Shown: piece by piece, positions 1 through 5,640 of the stretch
Layout of the letters: each line of letters starts with the position of its first letter
How positions within the stretch are numbered: the first letter of the stretch is position 1
NCBI GenBank assembly: GCA_023427125.1
Contig: JAEZBP010001220.1
Span: forward strand, 1 to 5,640
DNA: 5,640 bases
Origin: Pseudomonadota bacterium
GTDB lineage: Bacteria > Myxococcota_A > Polyangia > Polyangiales > Sandaracinaceae
Direction of reading: 5' to 3'
The notes under the pieces: model-generated
Seen by the model: the letters and a program-made list of their open reading frames with translations, nothing else
Databases searched by the model: none
What the model was told of the DNA's origin: nothing
Position numbers and translations under genes: made by a program

Positions 1-1305
1 GATCAGCGTGGGCGAGGGGCGCGAGGCCACCCGCGCGCCGAGCTTCTGTGCGATCGCGTCCGCCGCCTCCGCGCTCGACGCCTCGACCGCCCACACCTTC
101 GTCACCCGCGCGAGCCGCGCGCTCTTCGACCAGTCCTCGACCATCGCCCGCACGTTGCCCGGCACCCCGTGCCGGCCGACCGCCTCGAGCGCCTCGAGGA
201 TCTCGCTGGCCCGGACCCCGAGCGAGAGCGCCGTCTGGATCGAGCGGGGGGTGATCCGGCGGGTGAGCACCAGGTCGAAGCGCAGGGGCTCGGTGGCGAG
301 CGCGACGGTGGCGACGAGCTCCGGGTCGGCCGCCGGGCCGAGCATCACCTCGAAGCTCGGCGTCACGTGGCCATCGCCATGCCCCGAGCGCGACCCCGCC
401 GCCGCACGCACGAGGGTGACCCCATCGACCGTCGCGCGGGCGAGGGGCGCCTGCTCCACCAAGCGCGCGCCGTAGGCGAGATCGCCGACGCCGCCGCCGA
501 CGAAGGCGTCGTAGCCGGTGCGCCTCGCGATGCTGGCGGCGGCCACCGCGCGCGCCACCGCCTCGGCCGAGATCCACCGCGCTCCCACCCACGCGGCGAC
601 GCGCCTCCCGTCCTCGTGGATCCCCTTCTGCACGAGCTCTCCACGGGCGAGCTGGCGCAGCGGCTCCACGATGGGAAAGAGGAGCTTGTCCGTCGCGCCG
701 AGCACCCGATCGACGATCGCCGCGTCGAGCGCCTGGATCACGTGGCCGGTCTCCATGCCGACGATCGCGGCGAGCTTCTTGGCCGAGCCGCGGTTGACGT
801 CGTGGCTCTGGGTGTAGCGCATGGGCACGTGCGCGACGCTCGCGATCAGCGCCACCCGATCGCGCAGCCCCACGTCGTGCCCGGGCGCCGGCGGCTCCTT
901 CACCTCGGGCAAGGTCAGACCTCGGACCCGCCGCGCGATCTCCCGCGCGTTGAGATCGAGCAGCGCATAGCTGTAGAGGTCTCCGAAGCGCAGCAGCGGG
1001 ACGACCAAGCCGCGGTCGACCAGCTCGTGCGTGAGCAGGCCTGTCTGGTCCGCGTCGGCGCCGAACCAGGCTTGCGCGACGCCGAGCAGCGCGCTGAGCG
1101 AGAGCTCGCCGCCCATGTCGAGGATGTGCTCGAGGAGCCGCAGCGCGGGCGCCGAGGTCCGGCCGAGGCGCGCCTCGAGGCTCGCCGGATCGGCGAGCGC
1201 CGCGCGCACCGCCGTCTCGGTCGCCTTCACCCCGAGCCTGGGAGCGAAGAAGCTCACGAGCTGCCCGGCCATGTCGTCGAAGGAGGCGAGCGAGCGCAGC
1301 CCCAT
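1..1305 (-). CDS. XPB helicase-associated protein (Helicase_C_3/XPB N-terminal-like domain), 3' end cut by window edge
   Basis: The frame is open from an ATG at 1305 to the left edge, giving 435 residues with no stop, so the gene is incomplete. It starts 13 bp after the XPB stop, with a weak GGGG (1313-1316) 7 nt before the ATG. Residues about 56-110 look like a winged helix (LTHELVDRGLVVPLLRFGDL), and about 160-230 look like a second one (PMRYTQSHDVNRGSAKKLA). Residues about 312-400 fit the Helicase_C_3 / XPB N-terminal family (PF13625): SFEVML, then ITPRSIQTALSLG, then GVPGNVRAMVEDW. The same domain forms the N-terminus of the neighbouring helicase. No Walker A or DExH motif is visible, so it is probably not a helicase itself. 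Mycobacteria also encode a protein of this family next to their XPB gene. I infer an accessory or DNA-binding partner of XPB. The family call is fairly sure; the biochemical role is unknown. Confidence 0.86.
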   Translation of the reverse strand, partial: MGLRSLASFDDMAGQLVSFFAPRLGVKATETAVRAALADPASLEARLGRTSAPALRLLEHILDMGGELSLSALLGVAQAWFGADADQTGLLTHELVDRGLVVPLLRFGDLYSYALLDLNAREIARRVRGLTLPEVKEPPAPGHDVGLRDRVALIASVAHVPMRYTQSHDVNRGSAKKLAAIVGMETGHVIQALDAAIVDRVLGATDKLLFPIVEPLRQLARGELVQKGIHEDGRRVAAWVGARWISAEAVARAVAAASIARRTGYDAFVGGGVGDLAYGARLVEQAPLARATVDGVTLVRAAAGSRSGHGDGHVTPSFEVMLGPAADPELVATVALATEPLRFDLVLTRRITPRSIQTALSLGVRASEILEALEAVGRHGVPGNVRAMVEDWSKSARLARVTKVWAVEASSAEAADAIAQKLGARVASRPSPTLI

Positions 1306-1318
1306 GCTCTCGCCCCGC

Positions 1319-2983
1319 TCAGTGGAGCGTGGGCTTCGTCGCTTGGCCATCGGTCCAGTCCTCGATGAAGTAGCGGTAGCCCTGCTCGGTCAAGAAGAGC
1401 TGGCGGTGGAGGGCGTTGTCCTGCTCGACCGTCGCGCGGGTGACGAGCGTGTAGAACGAGGCGCCGCCGGGCTTGGGCCGCAGCACCCTGCCGAGCCGCT
1501 GCGCCTCCTCCTGGCGCGAGCCCATCGTGCCCGAGAGCTGCACGAGCACGTTGGCCTCGGGCAGATCGATCGCGAAGTTGCCGACGCGCGACAGCACGAG
1601 GCGCCGGATGCGCCCGCTGCGGAAGTCGGCGTACGCCTTCTCGCGCTCCTTGTGCGGCGTCTCCCCGGTGATGACCGGCGCCTCGATCAGCCGGCCGGCG
1701 GCGTGGAGCGGCTCGAGGTAGCTGCCGAGCACCAACACCCGATCGCCCTCGTGGCGCGCGACCAGCTCCGTGAGGAGCTTGAGCTTGAGCGGGTTCTCGC
1801 CCGCGATGCGGGGCTGCTCGCGCAGGGGCGCGTTGGCGTAGGGGACCTCGAGCTCCTCGGCCAGCGGCAGCCGGATCTCGAAGCAGGTCGCGGTCGCGAT
1901 GTGGCCGCTCTTCTCGAGCTCGCGCCACGGCACGTCGTGGCGCTTGGGGCCGATCAGCGCGAAGACGTCGCCCTCGCGGCCGTCCTCGCGGACCAAGGTC
2001 GCGGTGAGGCCGAGGCGGCGGCGCGCCTGGAGCTCGGCGGTCAGCCGGAAGACCGGCGCGGGCAGCAAGTGCACCTCGTCGTAGACCACGAGGCCCCACG
2101 GCTCGCCGGCCAGGCGGTCGAAGTGGACGTGCTTGGTGGGCCCGTCGCCGCCCTTGCGGGCGAGCATGCCGTAGGTCGTGATCGTGACCGGGCCGACGTC
2201 CTTCTTGTTCGTGTGATAGAGGGCGACCTCGGCCTCGGTGAGCGAGGTCTTCGAGACGATCTCGCGGCGCCACTGAGCGGAGGCCTCGCGGCCGCTCGCG
2301 AGGATCAGCGTGCGCACCCCGAGCGCGGCCATGCTCATCATCGCCACCACCGTCTTGCCCGCGCCACAGGGCAGGACGATGACGCCGTGGGAGCCGGCGT
2401 CGAGGAAGCCTCGCGCGGCGCGGTCTTGGTAGTCGTAGGGAGTGAAGACGTCCTCGCGCAGCGCGATCGGGAGCGGGTCGCCGCGGACGAGGCCCGCGAG
2501 GTCGTCGACCGGATAGCCGATCGAGAGCAGCGCCTGCTTGATGCGGCCGCGGTGCTCGCGCGCGACGAGGAATCCGTCGGGGCAGGGGGCGAGCAGCGGC
2601 GCGCTCTTCTTGTCTCCCGCGAGCCGCTCGCGCACGAAGCGGTCGTGCACCGCGAGACGCAGCCGGGCGGGATCGCTCGGGTGGTCGTGGAGGGTGCACA
2701 CGCCGTGGCGCGCCATCCGATCGCGGATCTCGTGCTCGACGAGGGCGGGCAGCTCGAAGCGCGAGATGCGGCGCACGCCCTCGACGATCTCCTCGGCGCT
2801 CGCGCCGGCCGAGGCGGCGTTCCAGAGCGCGAGATCGCTGAGCCGATACGTGTGGACGTGCTCGGGCGACTTCTCGATCTCGGCGAAGCGCGCGAGGACG
2901 GCGCGGGCCTCCTCGTAGCCGGGGTGATCGACCTCGACGAGGACCGACCGGTCCCCCTGCACGATGGCGGCTCGCTCGTTCAC
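1319..2983 (-). CDS. xpb: XPB/ERCC3-type superfamily 2 DNA helicase (bacterial)
   Basis: A 554-residue ATP-dependent 3'-5' DNA helicase or translocase of the XPB/Rad25 family, of normal length for bacterial members. Residues 1-100 are the XPB N-terminal (damage-recognition-like) domain. Then come Y185-Q186 before motif I, Walker A LPCGAGKT at 204-211, DEVH box at 302-305, motif III LGLTAT at 324-329, the XPB-specific RED triplet at 332-334, and a motif V/VI block with GNFAIDLPEANV (468-479) and QRLGRVLRPK (495-504). The wording from GPKRHDVPW (345-353) onward resembles mycobacterial XPB, from memory. The start is GTG at 2983 with no convincing Shine-Dalgarno. I keep it because IVQGDRSVLVEVDH at 7-20 then sits at the expected distance from the N-terminus. 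It lies 51 bp after arfB and 13 bp before its partner gene. XPB acts in transcription and nucleotide excision repair in eukaryotes. The bacterial role is less clear, and repair is inferred. Confidence 0.96.
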   Translation of the reverse strand: MNERAAIVQGDRSVLVEVDHPGYEEARAVLARFAEIEKSPEHVHTYRLSDLALWNAASAGASAEEIVEGVRRISRFELPALVEHEIRDRMARHGVCTLHDHPSDPARLRLAVHDRFVRERLAGDKKSAPLLAPCPDGFLVAREHRGRIKQALLSIGYPVDDLAGLVRGDPLPIALREDVFTPYDYQDRAARGFLDAGSHGVIVLPCGAGKTVVAMMSMAALGVRTLILASGREASAQWRREIVSKTSLTEAEVALYHTNKKDVGPVTITTYGMLARKGGDGPTKHVHFDRLAGEPWGLVVYDEVHLLPAPVFRLTAELQARRRLGLTATLVREDGREGDVFALIGPKRHDVPWRELEKSGHIATATCFEIRLPLAEELEVPYANAPLREQPRIAGENPLKLKLLTELVARHEGDRVLVLGSYLEPLHAAGRLIEAPVITGETPHKEREKAYADFRSGRIRRLVLSRVGNFAIDLPEANVLVQLSGTMGSRQEEAQRLGRVLRPKPGGASFYTLVTRATVEQDNALHRQLFLTEQGYRYFIEDWTDGQATKPTLH

Positions 2984-3034
2984 GGCGCGGTGGGATAGCG
3001 CGATCGCAGCCCCCTCGTCGAGAGCGCGCGCGCC
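2984..3034 (-). other. arfB-xpb intergenic gap without terminator
   Basis: These 51 bp separate the arfB stop from the xpb GTG start. They hold a short palindrome GCGATCGC and a GC-alternating stretch, but no hairpin followed by a T-run in the direction of transcription. No good -10/-35 pair is visible. A purine run GAGGGGG lies about 25-30 nt before the GTG, too far to be its ribosome binding site. Read-through from arfB into xpb is therefore likely. A GC-rich promoter without the sigma-70 consensus cannot be excluded. Confidence 0.4.
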
Positions 3035-3457
3035 TCACTCCCACGAGCCGCGGCGGCCCTGCTTCTTTTCGGAGGAGATCCGCTTCTCCTTCAGCCGCCG
3101 CTCCTTCGCGCCCCGGCTCGGCTTGGTCGCCTTGCGCCGCTTGGGCACCACGAGCGCGGCGCGCACCAGCTCGGCGAGCTTCGCTCGGGCGTCCTCGAGG
3201 TTGCGCGGCTGATCGCGCGTGAGCTGGCTCGTGATCAGGACGCGCCCCTCGCGATCGAGCTTCGTCGACGCGAGCTTGCGCAGGCGCTCCTTCACCGCCG
3301 GCGAGAGCGCCGCCGTCCCCTCGAGGTCGAAGCGCAGATCGACCTTGCTCGAGACCTTGTTCACGTTCTGCCCCCCTGGCCCGGACGCGCGCGCCGCCGA
3401 CCACGAGAGGTCGGCGGCGGGGATCACCACGCGGGCGTCGATGCGGAGGTCGTCCAT
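3035..3457 (-). CDS. arfB: Alternative ribosome-rescue factor ArfB (GGQ peptidyl-tRNA hydrolase, YaeJ/ICT1 family)
   Basis: A 140-residue protein, the same size as E. coli ArfB (YaeJ). ArfB enters ribosomes stalled on mRNA without a stop codon and hydrolyses the peptidyl-tRNA ester, freeing the ribosome independently of tmRNA. The catalytic core is SGPGGQNVNKVSSKVDLRF (residues 25-43), with the GGQ at 28-30. The C-terminal tail (about 105-137) is rich in Lys and Arg (PKRRKATKPSRGAKERR). In this family the tail lies in the empty mRNA entry channel, and its presence separates ArfB from the full-length release factors RF1 and RF2. The ATG at 3457 gives the usual short N-terminus. It starts 13 bp after the lipoprotein stop, with only a weak GC-rich ribosome binding site. 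All key residues look intact, so it should be active. Confidence 0.96.
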   Translation of the reverse strand: MDDLRIDARVVIPAADLSWSAARASGPGGQNVNKVSSKVDLRFDLEGTAALSPAVKERLRKLASTKLDREGRVLITSQLTRDQPRNLEDARAKLAELVRAALVVPKRRKATKPSRGAKERRLKEKRISSEKKQGRRGSWE

Positions 3458-3470
3458 GGCGCCCGCACAT

Positions 3471-5393
3471 CTACCGCTGGCCGAAGTCGCCGGCGACCTC
3501 GATGCGGCCCTCGAACGCGCGCACGAGCGGGGTCGCCGCGCCGAGCTGCACGCCCGCCGGGAGGCCGAAGTCGGAGAACGCCGCCGTCTGGATCGAGGGG
3601 ACCGGCAGCGTGGGGCCGCCGTTGAGCGCCACGGTCGCGGCGTGATGAACGAAGGACGCGAGGAACGCGTAGACGCCCGCGCGATCGCCGGGCGCGATCG
3701 GCGCGTCGCTCTCGAAGACGAGCTCGGTGAGCTCGATCGCGCCGAGCTCGGCGTCCTCCGGATCGCCGCTGGCGCCCGGGACGAGCTCCGCGCGCGCCGT
3801 CGCCCCGAGCTGGACCTGCACGCCCTCTCCGTAGGGAGCGCCGCCGCTCAGCGTCAGCGTGATGCCTCCGAGCATCAGCTCGACCTCGCTGCCCACGACG
3901 TCGGCCACCGCAGGGAGCGCCGCGTCAACCACGATCATGTCCGGCGCCACGATCATGTCTGGCGCCACGATCATGTCCGGCGCCACGATCATGTCCGGCG
4001 CCACGATCCCGCTCGCCGCGCCCGCACGCCAGCCGCTGTGGAGCACCAGGTTCAGCACCGACTCCGAGATGTGGTTCTCGACGTCGCGGTCGCCGAGGAT
4101 CCCGCTCGCCGCGGCGCCGAGCGCGATCCCGAGCGACGCGCGCGTCTCCGTCGCCATCGTCTCGGCGTAGCCCGTGCCGAGCCCGAAGGTGATCCCCTCC
4201 TCGGTCGTGACGACGCTGGTGAACGCCGACTCGAACGCGACCTCGCGCGCCGCGCCGTCGAGCCCCGTCAGCGTGAAGGAGTCGCCCAGCGTCCGGACGT
4301 CGATGCTCGAGAGCAGCACCTCCAGGACGCCGGCGAGCCCCGTGAGCATGTACTCCTCGACCGCCTGGGCGAGCCCATCGTCGCCCGCGTCGGCGACGCT
4401 CTCCTCGATGCTGGCCTCGACGCTCGCCTCGTACGCGTCGTCGAGCCCATCGAAGCGGGCGGTGATCGCGCCGATCTCGACCTCGCCGACGCGCACGACC
4501 CGCGCGCGCAGCGCTCCGTCGTCCGCGATGAAGAGCTCGACGTCGCCCTCGGCGGCGAGCGAGGCGAGCTCCACCGTCCCCTCCACGTCGAACGATCCCT
4601 CGGCGCCCGGCAGGCTCGACGCGCCCACGGCGCGACCGTGGAACGTGACCGCGCCCGAGGCGCCCACCACGTGCAGCACGCCGTCCTCGGCCGTCAGCGA
4701 CGAGGTGCTGAAGGACGCCAGCTCCGAGTGGTCGTAGACGATCTCGCTCTCGACCTGGCAGGCGCCGTCGCTCGCGAAGACGTCGCAGGTGACGTCACGA
4801 AAGTCGCCCTCGCCGCTCAGGAGCGCGTCGAGCAGCGAGGTGATGAGCCCGCCCTCGAGCACCGTGACGAAGACGTCGGCCAAGCTGTCGAGCCCGCTCG
4901 CGCTGCCGTCGCGGTCGTCGATCGCGTCGGGCGCGAGGTGCATCGTCACCGCGTCGGCGAGGCGCTCACCCGGATCGTGATAGGCGCGCGCGGCGAGGAA
5001 CGAGCAGAGCTGGCTCCGCTGGCGGCCGTCGTCCGCCTCGAGCTCGACCCGCACGTTGTTCACCCCGTGGCGGACGGGCAGCTCGGCCGTCGCGATGCCG
5101 AGCGCGTCGGGCGTGGCCGCGACGCCGCCGAGGCTGACCCGCGCGACGCGATCCGGATCGCCGACCGCGACGCTCACGCGGATCGTCTCGCCGCTCGCCG
5201 TGATCATGGCCCCGTGCTCCGGGCTCACGCAGCGGAGCGCGAGCGGCGCGAGCGGCCCCGCGTCGGCCTCCGCGTCGGTCCCCGCGTCGGCGATGGGCCC
5301 TCCATCGGGCGTCTGGACCGGCGCTCCGTCGCAGCCGATCGAGGCCGCGACGAGGCACGACAAGCAAGCGAACGAACGACGCAGCCTCGACAT
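3471..5393 (-). CDS. Large secreted lipoprotein with Ig-like domain and possible BPI/TULIP-like body, function unknown
   Basis: A 640-residue protein I cannot assign to a named family. I chose the ATG at 5393 because it gives a basic start (MSRLRR), a hydrophobic stretch and a lipobox-like SIGC with Cys21 as lipid attachment site. GGGGA lies 8 nt upstream. The frame stays open to the right edge, but an earlier start would bury the signal peptide. Ser at -3 is unusual for a lipobox. Asp at +2 means inner-membrane retention in E. coli, which may not hold here. Residues about 22-50 are an Asp/Ala/Gly-rich linker. About 52-136 look like an Ig-like beta domain (VSPEHGAMI, then RHGVNNVRVELEADDG), with Cys55 and Cys130 possibly paired. 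Cys203 and Cys212 may form a second disulfide. The rest alternates beta strands and helices. ISESVLNLVLHSGW (442-455) and LPVPSI (596-601) recall BPI-like lipid-binding proteins, as a weak inference. Residues 463-486 are four IVAPDM repeats. Confidence 0.85.
   Translation of the reverse strand: MSRLRRSFACLSCLVAASIGCDGAPVQTPDGGPIADAGTDAEADAGPLAPLALRCVSPEHGAMITASGETIRVSVAVGDPDRVARVSLGGVAATPDALGIATAELPVRHGVNNVRVELEADDGRQRSQLCSFLAARAYHDPGERLADAVTMHLAPDAIDDRDGSASGLDSLADVFVTVLEGGLITSLLDALLSGEGDFRDVTCDVFASDGACQVESEIVYDHSELASFSTSSLTAEDGVLHVVGASGAVTFHGRAVGASSLPGAEGSFDVEGTVELASLAAEGDVELFIADDGALRARVVRVGEVEIGAITARFDGLDDAYEASVEASIEESVADAGDDGLAQAVEEYMLTGLAGVLEVLLSSIDVRTLGDSFTLTGLDGAAREVAFESAFTSVVTTEEGITFGLGTGYAETMATETRASLGIALGAAASGILGDRDVENHISESVLNLVLHSGWRAGAASGIVAPDMIVAPDMIVAPDMIVAPDMIVVDAALPAVADVVGSEVELMLGGITLTLSGGAPYGEGVQVQLGATARAELVPGASGDPEDAELGAIELTELVFESDAPIAPGDRAGVYAFLASFVHHAATVALNGGPTLPVPSIQTAAFSDFGLPAGVQLGAATPLVRAFEGRIEVAGDFGQR
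3929..4008 (-). repeat. 18-bp in-frame tandem repeat encoding IVAPDM hexapeptides
   Basis: Four direct 18-bp units on the plus strand start at 3929, 3947, 3965 and 3983 (CCACGATCATGTCCGGCG). The first 8 bases of a fifth copy follow at 4001-4008. The only difference among the four full units is one C-to-T change in the second. It converts the Pro codon CCG to CCA on the coding strand and is silent. Each unit adds exactly six residues, giving IVAPDM four times (residues 463-486 of the lipoprotein). The near-perfect DNA identity points to recent slippage or unequal crossover. Copy number probably varies among strains, and every change in copy number keeps the reading frame. Confidence 0.95.
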
Positions 5394-5401
5394 GTTCACC
5401 G

Positions 5402-5406
5402 TCCCC
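5402..5406 (-). promoter_or_regulatory. Ribosome binding site of the lipoprotein gene
   Basis: GGGGA on the minus strand lies 8 nt before the ATG at 5393. It is the best Shine-Dalgarno-like sequence seen before any of the candidate starts and supports translation from this ATG, which also yields the signal peptide. Confidence 0.55.
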
Positions 5407-5421
5407 GAGAGCGAGCGCGAG

Positions 5422-5450
5422 ATCGTACCCGACGGAACGAGCACGATCGA
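5422..5450 (-). promoter_or_regulatory. Possible sigma-70-like promoter of the lipoprotein gene
   Basis: TACGAT (5422-5427, read on the minus strand) matches the -10 consensus at four of six positions, including the key first, second and last bases. With a 17-bp spacer the -35 would be TCGATC (5445-5450), matching only three of six. Transcription would begin about 20 nt before the ATG and would cover the ribosome binding site. The call is weak in DNA this GC-rich. Confidence 0.28.
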
Positions 5451-5510
5451 GCCGAGGCCGGCCGCCGCGAGCGCGCTCCCGGGCCGTCGCGCCATGGTTG
5501 CGAGCCAAAC

Positions 5511-5640
5511 CCTCACGCTCGCGAGCTCTCCCCTCACGCTCGCGAGCCTTCCCCTCACGCTCCTGAGCCTTCCCCTCACGCTCGCGAGCCTTCCCTCACG
5601 CTCCCTGAGCCTTCCCCTCACGCTCCTGAGCCTTCCCCTC
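5511..5640. repeat. 21-bp tandem repeat array with an inverted repeat in every unit, running off the right edge
   Basis: Six units on the plus strand begin at 5511, 5532, 5553, 5574, 5594 and 5616, and a seventh begins at 5637 and is cut by the window. Lengths are 21, 21, 21, 20, 22 and 21 bp. The consensus is CCTCACGCTC, a short variable core, GAGCCTTCC. Each unit holds the arms GCTC and GAGC around a core of GC, CT or CCT. With GC the site is the perfect palindrome GCTCGCGAGC (units 1, 2 and 4). A degenerate unit in register (5490-5510, about 13 of 21 bases matching) continues towards the lipoprotein gene. The period is two turns of B-DNA, so the palindromes would face the same side. On the minus strand the array is also an open frame with a seven-residue period (GRLASVR), which I consider non-coding. 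Confidence 0.9.

Larger units (their letters stand above)
5394..5510 (-). other. Leader between the repeat array and the lipoprotein start
   Basis: This 117-bp stretch carries the weak promoter and the ribosome binding site. Read in frame with the lipoprotein it has no stop and contains another ATG at 5495 (MARRPGSALAAAGLG), so a longer N-terminus is formally possible. I disfavour it because it would place the signal peptide inside the chain. No terminator-like hairpin with a T-run is seen. Confidence 0.4.

Noticed and set aside
1..1305. Helicase or ATPase activity for the partner protein
   Set aside because: No Walker A, DExH or motif VI is visible in the 435 residues. Helicase in the domain name reflects family history, not activity.
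169..1368. Plus-strand open frame of 399 codons at the left end
   Set aside because: It is in codon register with the real minus-strand partner gene, so it is a mirror frame. It shows no domain of its own.
1031..2998. Plus-strand open frame of 655 codons across xpb and its partner
   Set aside because: It lies antisense to a helicase with every family motif. Its translation is Arg/Ala/Glu/Asp-rich with no recognisable domain, as expected from GC-rich shadow frames.
2984..3034. GCGATCGC palindrome as a regulatory site or HIP1-type element
   Set aside because: The same or similar octamers occur elsewhere in the window inside genes, as expected at this base composition.
1254..3470. Minus-strand open frame of 738 codons in another frame over arfB and xpb
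   Set aside because: It overlaps two well-supported genes on the same strand, and its translation is an Arg/Pro/Ala-rich string without domains. Its ATG overlaps the lipoprotein stop region only by chance.
3859..4737. Plus-strand Ser/Ala/Thr-rich frames (103 and 187 codons) opposite the lipoprotein gene
   Set aside because: They are antisense shadows. Their MSGATI repeats are the complement of the IVAPDM repeat.
4966..5508. Minus-strand frame of 180 codons overlapping the lipoprotein N-terminus
   Set aside because: It is an Arg/Gly-rich alternative frame of the signal peptide and Ig-like region, with no motif.
5511..5640. CRISPR array
   Set aside because: The units abut with no unique spacers, and the period is only 21 bp.

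Overview
The window is very GC-rich (about 70% by eye). Its codons mostly end in G or C, and long open frames run through every gene in the wrong frames. It carries a lipoprotein with an Asp/Ala-rich linker behind its lipid-attachment cysteine, next to a bacterial XPB-type helicase. Together these suggest a member of the Myxococcota, probably the Polyangia/Sandaracinus side. That assignment is inferred from style, not from a marker gene.

All four genes I accept lie on the minus strand and read from right to left, with gaps of 13, 51 and 13 bp and no visible terminator between them. They could form one transcript. In order of transcription: 5394-5640 is a leader region with a 21-bp tandem repeat array that runs off the right edge, followed by a possible promoter and a ribosome binding site. 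3471-5393 encodes a large secreted lipoprotein of unknown function, with an Ig-like domain and a possible BPI/TULIP-like body interrupted by four copies of an 18-bp in-frame repeat. 3035-3457 encodes ArfB, the GGQ-type peptidyl-tRNA hydrolase that rescues stalled ribosomes. 1319-2983 encodes an XPB/ERCC3-type 3'-5' superfamily 2 DNA helicase. 1-1305 encodes the first 435 residues of a helicase-associated protein that is cut by the left edge.

The last two genes form a natural pair. The C-terminal part of the visible partner protein repeats the N-terminal domain of the helicase: 50 residues align without a gap, with 13 identities. The partner shows no ATPase motifs, so I infer that it is an accessory factor for the XPB helicase in DNA repair or transcription-linked repair. 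ArfB and XPB may be co-transcribed, but nothing in the sequence shows that they work together. The most unusual sequence structures are the two tandem repeats: the 21-bp palindrome-bearing array upstream of the lipoprotein gene and the IVAPDM hexapeptide repeat inside it. I see no RNA gene, CRISPR array, insertion sequence or attachment site.
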